From positions 97,194 through 161,193 of the forward strand of contig NZ_FNBL01000002.1 in assembly GCF_900102315.1 (NCBI RefSeq): a stretch of DNA of 64,000 nucleotides. The letters run 5' to 3'. The stretch is from Celeribacter baekdonensis. Its GTDB lineage: Bacteria > Pseudomonadota > Alphaproteobacteria > Rhodobacterales > Rhodobacteraceae. Each line of letters opens with the position of its first letter. Position 1 is the first letter of the stretch. Of the stretch, positions 45,516 through 53,682 are shown one piece after another. The position numbers and the translations under genes are program-made. Below the pieces are notes generated by a model. The model saw only the letters and a program-made list of their open reading frames with translations. It was not told the DNA's origin and did no database searches.

Positions 45516-46033
45516 ACCCGGTTCCAGATCAGCCGATCGAGTGAGGCCCAGCCACCGCCCAAGCCGATGAGCACGGCAAATCCGAGCATCCAAAAGCTGC
45601 GTTGGTCCAGGATCAGCGCGTCAGATGCCCGGTCAAACCACGCCCCCACGGTGGCGGGATCGACACCATGGCCGATGACATCGGTGAGCGATTGCACGAG
45701 GACAAAGCCGACCATGCCGAGGGCTGCGAGGCGGGTGAACAAGCCGACAATCAGCAGCACGGGCAGAAGGATTTCGGCATAGCTTCCCGCCATCACCACC
45801 GCCCATTCAAACAGGCCAAAGCCCGAAATGTCATAGCCTGCCGCCTCCATCTTGCGTGGGAAGACTTGGGCGTAGGCATTGAAGGTTGGGGTGAACGGAC
45901 CGGATAATTTGGTCGCCGCCGAGGCCCAGAAATAGCGGGTCAACACCCCGGCAAAGGTGAGGCGCGCGAGCAGGGGGAGGGCAGAGAGGGCGAGGCTGTT
46001 GATGCGATCGAACGTGTTTTTAAGGTCAAACAT
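45494..46033 (-). CDS. DoxX family membrane protein, last gene of the RiPP operon
   Basis: This 179-residue inner-membrane protein has four hydrophobic helices in the DoxX pattern (LLARLTFAGVLTRYFWASAATKL; MAGSYAEILLPVLLIVGLFTRLAALGMVGFVLVQ). The gene overlaps the DUF2063 gene by 8 bp and so is coupled to it. DoxX genes often end operons of DUF2282-DUF692-DUF2063 (bufferin) type, where their role may be quinone- or redox-linked support of the modification or membrane handling; that role is unproven. Confidence 0.88.
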   Translation of the reverse strand: MFDLKNTFDRINSLALSALPLLARLTFAGVLTRYFWASAATKLSGPFTPTFNAYAQVFPRKMEAAGYDISGFGLFEWAVVMAGSYAEILLPVLLIVGLFTRLAALGMVGFVLVQSLTDVIGHGVDPATVGAWFDRASDALILDQRSFWMLGFAVLIGLGGGWASLDRLIWNRVQAKTAA

Positions 46034-46757
46034 GGGCTGTGTCCTGCGGTAAGGTGAGTGCTCCGCCGGTCAGCAGTGCGCAAAGAAAGGCCGAGAGGTC
46101 GAGTGCTCCGGGAGCGAAATTGAGCGCCTCGCTTAGAGGCGTCCCCGCGTTCAAAGCCGTCAAAACGGCACTGGTGCCGGGAGGAAAGCCCGTCGCCACC
46201 GGATCAAAACCGGCGCGGGTGATCAGGGCATCTTCGGCCCCGCCTGTGGGGTTTGACCCGCCAAGAGCGGCGGCATGAATTTGGGTCACCGGAGAGGCGC
46301 TTTCGATCCAAAACACCGAAGGGGCCAAACGCAGCGGGCGTGTGAACGCCTCTGGGTGTTGCAAGGCCTCGGCGGTGAGTACCGTGGCATCGGCGGCGTG
46401 ATAGCTTTGGCGCAGGGCGTATTCGAGCCGCGCGACATCGGGCAAATAGGGCAGGTGGCGCACGGGCTCAAACCCGGCCAGAAACTCGGGGAACGTCTCG
46501 CCGTAGAGCGCCAGTCGCGGCGATTTTGGTGGATGTGCGCGCAGGTAAACCCCTGTCATTGCGTCAAAAAATGCCGCGCCGAGCAAAGATTTGATCGCGG
46601 GAAAGCCCGACGAAAGCGCCTCTTTCAAACTCACCGCGACATTGTTGCGATAGACATTAAAGCGCGCAGCTACGGGGCGGTCAGACGCATCGGTGAGGCC
46701 CATCGGAATGGGGGCGTCTGGGTCAAGCACGGCGGCGATGAAGGCGGATTGGGTCAT
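46026..46757 (-). CDS. DUF2063 protein, partner of the MNIO enzyme (BufC/HvfC-like)
   Basis: This 243-residue protein begins with the DUF2063 domain: [10 protein letters not shown] and [30 protein letters not shown], followed by [22 protein letters not shown]. In MNIO-type RiPP systems this protein pairs with the DUF692 enzyme and helps bind the precursor leader. The start overlaps the DUF692 stop (ATGA) and the stop overlaps the doxX start, so the genes are tightly coupled. The C-terminal 90 residues are more variable and rich in Ala, Leu and Pro. Confidence 0.88.
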   Translation of the reverse strand: MTQSAFIAAVLDPDAPIPMGLTDASDRPVAARFNVYRNNVAVSLKEALSSGFPAIKSLLGAAFFDAMTGVYLRAHPPKSPRLALYGETFPEFLAGFEPVRHLPYLPDVARLEYALRQSYHAADATVLTAEALQHPEAFTRPLRLAPSVFWIESASPVTQIHAAALGGSNPTGGAEDALITRAGFDPVATGFPPGTSAVLTALNAGTPLSEALNFAPGALDLSAFLCALLTGGALTLPQDTAHV

Positions 46758-47638
46758 GCAGGCACCCGGTGCAACAGGGCAGCGGCACGGTCGGCCTCAG
46801 CGGCCAAAACCTTCCATTCGGGCACATCGGTGTCCCATTCGATCAGGGTCGGTTTGGCACCGCCGACGGACAAACTATGGGCATAAAGTGCCCAAACCGG
46901 GTCGGCCACTTCGCGCCCGTGGCTGTCGATCAACAAGGGCGCGCCCGTCTCATCTGCGTCCTCATCATGGCCGCCAAGGTGGATTTCCCCCACGGCCTCA
47001 TGGGCGAAAGCGTCAATATAGGAGATGGGGTCAAAGGCCAGATTGGTGGCGGAGACGAAGACATTGTTCACGTCCAGCAACAGCCCGCAACCGGTGCGTT
47101 TGGCGATCTCACGCAGGAAATCGACCTCCGCATAGGTGCTCTCAGAAAAGGCCAAATAAGCGGAGGGGTTTTCAAGCAACATCTGCCGCCCGATCCGATC
47201 TTGCAGCTCGTTAATATGGGCGCAGACACGGGTCAATGTGGCCTCGGTGTAGGGCAGGGGCAGCAGGTCATTGAAAAACGCACCGCCATGGGTGGACCAA
47301 GCCAGATGTTCGGAAAATCGCGCCGGTTGGAGCCAGTCGAGCAGGTGTTTGAGCCGGGCCAGATGGTCGGGGTCAAGCCGGCCTTCGCCGCCGATTGAAA
47401 GGCCAACACCATGCACGGAGATCGGGAACAGATCGGAGAGCGCACGCAGTTGTGCCAAGGGCCGTCCCCCCGCGCCCATGTAGTTTTCCGCATGGATTTC
47501 AAGCCATTCAACCGGGGATTTGTCGGCCACAAGGTTTGAAAAATGTTGTGGTTTGTAGCCGACGCCCGCGCCATTGGGCAGGGTGTCACGCCAAGTGTCA
47601 TGCCGGGTGTCGCGCCAGTTGTTACGGTGGTCCAACAT
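46754..47638 (-). CDS. DUF692/MNIO enzyme (BufB/HvfB-like)
   Basis: This 294-residue TIM-barrel enzyme is of the multinuclear non-heme iron oxidase (MNIO) family, which modifies Cys residues in RiPP precursors. Metal-binding landmarks include [66 protein letters not shown] and LIEWDTDVP. The start at ATG 47638 has GGGGGGAG 5 nt upstream; an in-frame GTG lies at 47683. It sits between the DUF2282-type precursor gene (68-bp gap) and its DUF2063 partner (4-bp overlap), the canonical bufferin order. Confidence 0.94.
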   Translation of the reverse strand: MLDHRNNWRDTRHDTWRDTLPNGAGVGYKPQHFSNLVADKSPVEWLEIHAENYMGAGGRPLAQLRALSDLFPISVHGVGLSIGGEGRLDPDHLARLKHLLDWLQPARFSEHLAWSTHGGAFFNDLLPLPYTEATLTRVCAHINELQDRIGRQMLLENPSAYLAFSESTYAEVDFLREIAKRTGCGLLLDVNNVFVSATNLAFDPISYIDAFAHEAVGEIHLGGHDEDADETGAPLLIDSHGREVADPVWALYAHSLSVGGAKPTLIEWDTDVPEWKVLAAEADRAAALLHRVPA

Positions 47639-47706
47639 CTCATCTCCCCCCGAAGGTCTGTGTTTGACAAGAGGGTCCGGCACAGATGCGCCGAACCCAA
47701 CGCGGT

Positions 47707-48018
47707 TTAGCTGTCCATCGGCAGGTCGCGGTCCAGCGCCTCAAGCGACCCCATACGCGCCGCGCCGTCCATCATCGCGGGCAGTTCCAGTGTCAGGCAG
47801 GTGCCTTCGGGAACGAGGGTCCAGGCGTTGCCTTGGTAATCGACTTTCGAAGTGCCGGCGCAGGTCGTGCCCGGACCAGCCTGACAACCGTTTTCACCGG
47901 CAAGGGCGACGCCGAAACATTTTTCCTGTGCCCCTTCGGCAGAGGCCATGGTGGCAGTTGCGGACAATGCGGTGGCAAGAGCACCGATGAGGGCGAGGGT
48001 GTTTGTTTGAGTGGTCAT
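47707..48018 (-). CDS. DUF2282 bufferin-type RiPP precursor (BufA-like)
   Basis: This 103-residue precursor has a signal-peptide-like N-terminus (residues 1-27, cut near MASA-EGA), then a core with four Cys at 34, 45, 53 and 74 in the contexts [22 protein letters not shown] and EGTCLTL. This is the DUF2282 pattern of bufferins, exported peptides whose central Cys are converted to heterocycles by the MNIO enzyme and bind copper. The chain continues about 22 residues past the usual end ([20 protein letters not shown]), an acidic tail. The ribosome site is AGGGAG. It is the first gene of the four-gene operon. Confidence 0.88.
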   Translation of the reverse strand: MTTQTNTLALIGALATALSATATMASAEGAQEKCFGVALAGENGCQAGPGTTCAGTSKVDYQGNAWTLVPEGTCLTLELPAMMDGAARMGSLEALDRDLPMDS

Positions 48019-48294
48019 TGGGTGTGTCTCCCTAAAGATCATGCGTTTCCGCCGTCAGTGGCGGTGAGCAAGATATGGCCGATGGGGCGGCTCACAGGCC
48101 AGTCACGGGGCTGTGTCATGACGCGCCTGTCAGGCAATGAAACAAACGGAAACGTGTGTTGAAAAGAAATAGAACAGGGCCAGTTCGCGCGGATTTGCGG
48201 TGTCGGGATGGCCTGAGCTGAGTAAAATCAGGGGGATAAAGGCACGCAAGGGGTGAAACATTGCTCACGCTGACGTTGGGGAAGGTGAGCACCC
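48019..48294. other. Promoter region of the bufferin-like operon; no gene seen
   Basis: This gap between the precursor gene start and the thrS terminator holds no convincing ORF on either strand. A short hairpin CCGCC/GGCGG lies at 48049-48064, 31 bp upstream of the precursor start codon. I see no clear sigma-70 promoter and no recognised metal-regulator operator by eye. Control by a metal or stress sigma factor would be expected from related operons. Confidence 0.5.
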
Positions 48295-48322
48295 AAAAAA
48301 GGCCCCACTTGCGCGGGGCCTT
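48295..48322 (-). terminator. Terminator after thrS
   Basis: GGCCCC (48301-48306) pairs with GGGGCC (48315-48320), extended by AA/TT, and a six-T run follows on the minus strand. It is 21 bp after the thrS stop. Confidence 0.9.
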
Positions 48323-48343
48323 ATTGTTTCAGGTTTTTGCGAC

Positions 48344-50293
48344 TTATTTCAAGTCGGGCGGGCAGGCGGCCAGCTTTAGCTCAGCCACGATGTCGTCCAG
48401 ACTCATCACAGCGGTCTGTTTTTCACCCAAACGACGCACAGAGACGGTCTTTTCGTCAATCTCGCGCGCGCCAACGGCCAGAATCACCGGCACTTTGCCA
48501 AGGCTGTGTTCGCGGACCTTGTAGTTGATCTTCTCGTTGCGGGTGTCGGCCTCGGCGCGCACACCGGCGGCTTTGAGGGCGGCGACGACCTCTTTGGCAT
48601 AGTCATCGGCCTCAGAGACGATCGTGGTGACCACAACCTGACGCGGTGCGAGCCAGAACGGCAATTTGCCCGCATGAGATTCAATCAAGATGCCGATAAA
48701 GCGCTCAAACGAGCCCAAGACAGCGCGGTGCAACATCACCGGACGGTGTTTGGCCCCATCCTGACCGATGTAATTGGCATCCAGACGTTCGGGCAGGTTC
48801 GGGTCGATCTGCAAGGTGCCACATTGCCAATCGCGGCCAATGGCATCGGTCAACACGAACTCCAGTTTCGGCCCGTAAAAAGCGCCTTCGCCCTCTTGGA
48901 TTTCATAATCGTACCCCGCAGCTTTGATCCCGTTAGCCAAATCCGCCTCGGCCTTGTCCCAGCTTTCCTCGGTGCCGACGCGCTTTTCGGGACGGGTCGA
49001 CAGTTTGACCTTCCACTGATCAAAGCCCAGATCAGCATAGATTTTGGCCAGGAAGGTGACGAATTTCTTGGTCTCTTCCTCGACCTGCTCATCGGTGCAG
49101 AAAATATGCGCGTCATCTTGGGTAAAGCCGCGCACCCGCATGATGCCGTGCAGCGCGCCCGAGGGTTCATAGCGGTTGCACGAGCCAAATTCGGCCATGC
49201 GCAGAGGCAGGTCGCGGTAGGATTTCAAACCTTGGTTGAACACCTGAACGTGGCAGGGGCAATTCATCGGTTTGAGCGCATTCAGCGTCTTTTCGCGGGC
49301 GTGATCCTCGTCCACTTCGACGATGAACATATTGTCTTGGTAGTTGTCCCAGTGACCGGACGCTTCCCAAAGCTTGCGGTTCACCACCTGCGGCGTGTTG
49401 ACCTCGACATAGCCATCTTCTTCTTGCTGACGGCGCATGTAATCTTGCAACGTGGTGTAGATTTTCCAACCGTTCGGATGCCAGAAAATCTGACCGGGGG
49501 CCTCTTCTTGCATGTGGAATAGGTCCATTTCGCGGCCCAGCTTGCGGTGGTCGCGTTTGGCGGCCTCTTCCAACATGGTCAGATGGGCCTTGAGCGCTTT
49601 CGGATCTTTGAACCCAACGCCGTAAATCCGCTGCAACATCGGACGGTCGCTGTCGCCGCGCCAATAGGCCCCGGCGACGGACATCAATTTAAAGCCATTG
49701 TTCGGCACTTGGCCGGTGTTTTGCAAATGCGGCCCACGACAGAGATCTTGCCAATCGCCATGCCAATACATGCGGATCGGTTGACCGTCATCGGGGATCA
49801 TGCCGACCAATTCGACTTTGTACTCTTCGCCGCGCTCTTTGTAATAGGCGATGGCATCCGCGCGCGACCAGACTTCGGTGCGCACAGGGTCACGGGCGTT
49901 GATGATGTCTTTCATCTTCGCCTCAATCGCGCCCAAATCTTCGGGGGTAAATGGCTCTTTGCGGTCAAAGTCGTAATACCAGCCGTTTTCGATCACCGGG
50001 CCGATGGTGACTTTGACATCGGGCCAAAGCTCCTGCACCGCGCGCGCCATGATATGGGCCAGATCGTGACGGATCAGTTCCAGCGCCGGGGCCTCATCGG
50101 ACATGGTGTTGATGGCAATCGTGGCATCGGCCTCGATCGGCCATTGCAGGTCCCAATGCGTGCCATTCACGGTCGCGGAGATCGCTTTTTTGGCGAGAGA
50201 GATCGCAATGCTTTCCGCGACCTCAGCAGGGGTGACGCCCTTTGCGAAGTCGCGTGCAGTGCCATCGGGGAAGGTGAGAGAAATCTGGGCCAT
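48344..50293 (-). CDS. thrS: Threonyl-tRNA synthetase
   Basis: This 649-residue class II synthetase has a TGS domain (residues 1-60, [16 protein letters not shown]), then an editing domain ([16 protein letters not shown], with the HxxxH pattern), the catalytic core with Zn-binding [11 protein letters not shown] (Cys about 341) and motif 2 [17 protein letters not shown], and a C-terminal anticodon domain. Length matches the family. ATG 50293 has GAGGAG 8 nt upstream. A T-rich element follows the gene (48295-48322). The upstream 343 bp hold a structured non-coding stretch on the other strand. Confidence 0.97.
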   Translation of the reverse strand: MAQISLTFPDGTARDFAKGVTPAEVAESIAISLAKKAISATVNGTHWDLQWPIEADATIAINTMSDEAPALELIRHDLAHIMARAVQELWPDVKVTIGPVIENGWYYDFDRKEPFTPEDLGAIEAKMKDIINARDPVRTEVWSRADAIAYYKERGEEYKVELVGMIPDDGQPIRMYWHGDWQDLCRGPHLQNTGQVPNNGFKLMSVAGAYWRGDSDRPMLQRIYGVGFKDPKALKAHLTMLEEAAKRDHRKLGREMDLFHMQEEAPGQIFWHPNGWKIYTTLQDYMRRQQEEDGYVEVNTPQVVNRKLWEASGHWDNYQDNMFIVEVDEDHAREKTLNALKPMNCPCHVQVFNQGLKSYRDLPLRMAEFGSCNRYEPSGALHGIMRVRGFTQDDAHIFCTDEQVEEETKKFVTFLAKIYADLGFDQWKVKLSTRPEKRVGTEESWDKAEADLANGIKAAGYDYEIQEGEGAFYGPKLEFVLTDAIGRDWQCGTLQIDPNLPERLDANYIGQDGAKHRPVMLHRAVLGSFERFIGILIESHAGKLPFWLAPRQVVVTTIVSEADDYAKEVVAALKAAGVRAEADTRNEKINYKVREHSLGKVPVILAVGAREIDEKTVSVRRLGEKQTAVMSLDDIVAELKLAACPPDLK

Positions 50294-50415
50294 GTCTGGC
50301 ACTCCTCGTCAGTTTGGCGCCCACGGAGCGCCCGGTTGCGGGTTATGGTGTTCGCCCTATGTGAATTTATAGTGTGACCGAGTCAATGCGAAAGGGCGCT
50401 CATGACTGCCATAAA

Positions 50416-50594
50416 TGCAATGTGTGTGCCTCTGTCGGGGCGCAGGCCGGGGAGGGCCCGCGTGAGCAAGGCGCAACAGCCCGGCAATGTCCTGTGGGTT
50501 TGGCGCCGTCAGGGGCGGAGCCTGTGACTGAGCGAACCCCTGCCACTCCCCTTTGTGAGCGGGGGCGCTTTGGGCCAGCGGATTGCAAAGTTTT
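50416..50594 (+). ncRNA. Candidate structured RNA (6S-like?) upstream of a hydrolase gene
   Basis: The 343-bp gap between thrS and the next gene has no good ORF, is very GC-rich and folds well by eye. TGCAAT (50416-50421) can close with ATTGCA (50582-50587), followed by AAGTTTT. Inside are GGCGC/GCGCC (50470-50474 with 50503-50507) capping AACAGCCC/GGGTTT, and a separate hairpin CAGGGG/CCCCTG (50510-50515 with 50537-50542). GGGGAG (50449-50454) can pair with CTCCCC (50546-50551). A long closed rod of about 175 nt with an internal bubble is the general shape of 6S RNA, but I could not confirm family motifs. Motifs of tmRNA, RNase P and SRP RNA are absent. Strand plus is assumed. Confidence 0.42.
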
Positions 50595-50636
50595 CCCAGC
50601 CGCGATAGGCCTGAGGCAATGACGGAGGACAGTGCC

Positions 50637-51380
50637 ATGCCAGAGTTTTTAGACACCCCAAGCGGTCGCCGCATCGCCTATCATCAGATTGCAGGCAAGG
50701 GCACTGGCGTGGTGTTCCTGGGCGGTTTCAAATCCGATATGGAAGGCAGCAAAGCCACGGCTTTGCACGCTTGGGCGCGCGCAGAGGGGCGACCGTTTTT
50801 GCGGTTTGATTATTCCGGCCATGGCGCAAGTGCGGGCCGCTTTGAAGACGGTGCCATCGGCGATTGGGCCGAAGATGCGCAGGCGGTGATTTCGGCGCTG
50901 ACAACCGGTCCGCAGTTGCTTGTCGGCTCCTCCATGGGCGGTTGGATTTCGCTTTTGATGTGCAAACGGATGCCCGAACGGGTGGCGGGTCTCGTGACCA
51001 TCGCCGCCGCACCCGATTTTACCGAGGACGGGTTTTGGGCCGGGTTTGACGCCGATCAGCGTACCGAACTGATGGACAAGGGTGTGGTGCATGTGCCCTC
51101 TGAATATGGCGATCCCTATCCGATCACCAAACGCCTGATCCGCGAGGGGCGGGATCATCTGGTGCTGCGCGCGCCGCTTGACCTGCCCTTCCCGGTGCGG
51201 TTTTTGCAAGGCACAGAAGACACGGCAGTCTCCACCGAAACGGCCCTGCGCCTGTTTGATCATGCGCAGGGCGATGATCTGCGGCTGACGATTGTCAAAG
51301 GGGCGGATCACCCGTTTTCAACCCCGGATTGCCTGAAAACCATTGAGGCGGCGATCACTGATGTGCTGGCGCGCATTTGA
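50637..51380 (+). CDS. Alpha/beta hydrolase, acyl-thioesterase-like
   Basis: This 247-residue hydrolase has a nucleophile elbow VGSSMGGW (Ser102 by eye), with Asp in GTEDTAVS and His in KGADHPFST as the triad. The N-terminus LDTPSGRRIAYHQIAGKGTGVVFLGGFKSDM matches the ABHD10/palmitoyl-thioesterase-like bacterial group. The substrate is unknown. ATG 50637 has a GGAGGA ribosome site 7 nt upstream; upstream in-frame ATGs lack one. It lies just after the candidate structured RNA and may be read through from it. Confidence 0.85.
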   Translation: MPEFLDTPSGRRIAYHQIAGKGTGVVFLGGFKSDMEGSKATALHAWARAEGRPFLRFDYSGHGASAGRFEDGAIGDWAEDAQAVISALTTGPQLLVGSSMGGWISLLMCKRMPERVAGLVTIAAAPDFTEDGFWAGFDADQRTELMDKGVVHVPSEYGDPYPITKRLIREGRDHLVLRAPLDLPFPVRFLQGTEDTAVSTETALRLFDHAQGDDLRLTIVKGADHPFSTPDCLKTIEAAITDVLARI

Positions 51381-51419
51381 TCCCCGGCCGAAACAAATTT
51401 GGGGCATGACCCCGGCAGG

Positions 51420-52145
51420 ATGACCAAACCGATGACGGAAAGCTTAGTGTTTCTCCCTGGATTTCTTGCGGATGGCCGGGTGTTTGCCGATCAAATCAAT
51501 GATTTGAGCCGCGATCACGCCGTGATGGTCGCGCCGCTCAAAGGGGTGAGCTTGGCGGAGATGGCGGATTATGTTCTGGCCGTCGCGCCGCCGAAATTCG
51601 CGCTGGCGGGGCATGATCTGGGCGCGTCGGTGGCAACAGAGATGTTGCGCCGTGCGCCCGGACGGGTGACGCGACTGGCGTTGATCTCCGCCTCCGCGCA
51701 GGCCGAACCGCCCAATGCCGCCGCGGCGCGCGAGCCTCGGATGATCAAGGCCAAAACCGGCCGCTTTGGCGAGGCGCTTTTGGAGGAATTGCCCAGCACG
51801 GCGCTGTTCGATTCGCCGCATCGTCATGCCATTCGCGACTATTGGCTTGATATGGCGATGGAGGCCGGGGCTGAGACCTATTTGACCCAATCGCGCATCC
51901 TGCAACGCCGCCCGGATTTGCAAAACGTGCTCCGGCGGGCACGGATTCCGGCGCTGGTGATTGGCGGTGTGGCAGATACGATTTGTCCGGCCCGGCGGCA
52001 GGATTTCATCGCCCAGTTGATGCCGCGCGCGCAATTGGTGTTGATTGAAAAGGCCGGACATCTGCCGATGTTGGAAGCGCCCAAAACCGTGTCGCGCGCG
52101 CTCAGAACATGGCTTGAGACCGAGGCACCTTTGGTGTTGCGCTAA
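51420..52145 (+). CDS. Alpha/beta hydrolase with Asp in place of the nucleophilic Ser
   Basis: This 241-residue alpha/beta hydrolase-fold protein has an elbow of AGHDLGASV (64-70), so Asp66 occupies the position of the usual Ser. Asp nucleophiles are known in haloalkane dehalogenases and epoxide hydrolases (GHDxGA). His is in IEKAGHLPMLEAP, and the acid may be Asp in GGVADTICP. The body otherwise resembles small carboxylesterase-type proteins. Start ATG 51420 is used; ATG 51432 is an alternative. The gene follows the first hydrolase after 39 bp and is probably in the same unit. Confidence 0.82.
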   Translation: MTKPMTESLVFLPGFLADGRVFADQINDLSRDHAVMVAPLKGVSLAEMADYVLAVAPPKFALAGHDLGASVATEMLRRAPGRVTRLALISASAQAEPPNAAAAREPRMIKAKTGRFGEALLEELPSTALFDSPHRHAIRDYWLDMAMEAGAETYLTQSRILQRRPDLQNVLRRARIPALVIGGVADTICPARRQDFIAQLMPRAQLVLIEKAGHLPMLEAPKTVSRALRTWLETEAPLVLR

Positions 52146-52169
52146 GCGTCTTCGTCTTCATTGCTGCGC

Positions 52170-52221
52170 CAATACTCAAAAGCGGCACCATGCGGACAAA
52201 GGCCGCCGGTTTTGAGTATTG
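52170..52221. terminator. Long inverted repeat between the hydrolase gene and phaZ
   Basis: CAATACTCAAAA (52170-52181) and TTTTGAGTATTG (52210-52221) are perfect complements around a GC hairpin (GCGGC/GCCGC). It sits 25 bp after the hydrolase stop and 11 bp from the phaZ stop and can terminate both convergent genes. The AATACTCAAAA core also occurs near 17331. Confidence 0.8.
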
Positions 52222-52231
52222 TCAGGTCAGA

Positions 52232-53536
52232 TTACCCCGCCGCTTTGGTCTTAGCTTTGGCGGCAGTGTTTTGGCGCGTGGTGTCTTTGCCAGCAACCAC
52301 ACGCGGACCCGAGTTGGCGTCAATGAAATCAAGCACCAAGGGGCGGATGTTGTTGCGCCAGCTTTTGCCCGCGAAAATCCCGTAGTGACCCGCGCCCGGT
52401 TCCAAATGCCAGGCTTTTTTGCTGTCCGGCAGGCCAGTGCAAAGCCGCAGCGCCGCAACACATTGGCCCGGAGCGGAAATGTCGTCGTTCTCGCCTTCAA
52501 CGGTTTTGACCGCCACATCGGTGATTTTTCCGATATCGACGCGTTTGCCCGCGACGACGAATTCGTTGTTGGCGATTTCCAGACCTTTGAAAATCCGCTC
52601 GACGGTCGAGAGGTAGAATTCGGCGGTCATGTCCATCACGGCGAGGTATTCGTCGTAGAATTTATTGTGCTTGTCGTGATCCGAGGCTTCGCCTTTGGCG
52701 ACGCGGTTGATTTGGTCTTTGAAGGCTTTGGTGTGGCTCTCGGAATTCATCGCGATGAAAGAACTGAGCTGTAACAGGCCGGGATAAACCTTGCGGCCCA
52801 CGCCTTTGTATTTGTAGCCGACGCGTTGGATCATGCTTTGTTCAAGCTGGCCCATGGTGATGCGATTGCCAAAGTCGGTGACTTCGGTGGGGGTTGCATC
52901 CGGGTCAATCGGTCCGCCGATCAAGGTCAGGCTGCGCGGTTGCGCCTTGGGGTCTTCTTCGGCCAGATAGGCGGTTGCGGCCAAGGTCAGCGGTGCCGGT
53001 TGGCAGACCGCGATGACGTGGATTTGCGGGCCCAGATGTTTCATGAAATCAACGAGGTAGAGGGTGTAGTCCTCAACGTCGAATTTGCCTTCGGAGACCG
53101 GGATGTCGCGGGCGTTGTGCCAATCGGTGATGTAGAGTTCGCAATCGGGCAAAAGGGACGCAACGGTCGAGCGCAGCAAAGTGGCGTAATGGCCGGACAT
53201 GGGGGCCACGAGCAAGACTTTGCGGGCCATTTCTTTGCGGCCCTGAACCTTGAAATGAACCAGGTCGCCAAAGGCTTTGGACACTTCGACTTTGATGTCG
53301 ACGATATGATCGCGGCCATCTTCGCCGACCACGGATTGAATGCCCCAGTCGGGTTTGACCGCCATGCGTGAGAAGGAGCGTTCGGTCACCTGACCCCAGG
53401 CCGCGAGCCATTGGATCGCCGGGTTGGGCACCATCGACATGGCCGGGTAGGAGCCAAGCGCCAAGGCCGAGGCCCCAAGCCATTGGTTGGTGTTGCGCAT
53501 CGTCTCCATGAAATCATAGGTCGCCATAAATCGCAT
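52232..53536 (-). CDS. phaZ: Intracellular polyhydroxyalkanoate depolymerase
   Basis: This 434-residue cytosolic enzyme degrades native PHA granules. It is of the PhaZ1 type with a Cys nucleophile: Cys178 in VIAVCQPAPLT, and YITDWHNARDIP, NFGN-type TDFGNRITMGQ and EPGAGHYGIFAG (His). The C-terminal tail is Lys/Ala rich (AAKAKTKAAG), as in other granule-bound proteins. The start at 53536 has AAGGAG 6 nt upstream. It is divergent from phaC with a 146-bp gap containing a partial PhaR-like site. Confidence 0.95.
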   Translation of the reverse strand: MRFMATYDFMETMRNTNQWLGASALALGSYPAMSMVPNPAIQWLAAWGQVTERSFSRMAVKPDWGIQSVVGEDGRDHIVDIKVEVSKAFGDLVHFKVQGRKEMARKVLLVAPMSGHYATLLRSTVASLLPDCELYITDWHNARDIPVSEGKFDVEDYTLYLVDFMKHLGPQIHVIAVCQPAPLTLAATAYLAEEDPKAQPRSLTLIGGPIDPDATPTEVTDFGNRITMGQLEQSMIQRVGYKYKGVGRKVYPGLLQLSSFIAMNSESHTKAFKDQINRVAKGEASDHDKHNKFYDEYLAVMDMTAEFYLSTVERIFKGLEIANNEFVVAGKRVDIGKITDVAVKTVEGENDDISAPGQCVAALRLCTGLPDSKKAWHLEPGAGHYGIFAGKSWRNNIRPLVLDFIDANSGPRVVAGKDTTRQNTAAKAKTKAAG

Positions 53537-53652
53537 GCGTCACTCCTTGGTGTCTCGGTTGAGGCTTGTGAGATAAGGGCACATCAGCGCCTTCCCACCA
53601 GTCCTCTCTATCGCTATCGTAGTTTATATAGTCTTACAGCATTTTGTCATGC

Positions 53653-53662
53653 TGCAAGTGCA
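53653..53662. promoter_or_regulatory. TGCAAGTGCA element upstream of phaC
   Basis: CTGCAAGTGCAA at 53652-53663 resembles the PhaR operator CTGC-N3/4-GCAG with a final A instead of G. The 10-bp core TGCAAGTGCA is repeated exactly at 55568-55577 in the phasin promoter. It lies 20 bp before the phaC start codon. Confidence 0.5.
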
Positions 53663-53682
53663 AAATGGAGGGAAGAGGCGAG

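Noticed and set aside
50400-50600. tmRNA, RNase P RNA or SRP RNA in the thrS upstream gap
   Set aside because: None of the hallmark sequences is present: no tRNA-like 3' end, no RNase P conserved core such as GGAAAGTCC, and no SRP GGAAGGAAGC-type loop. Only a 6S-like shape remains possible.
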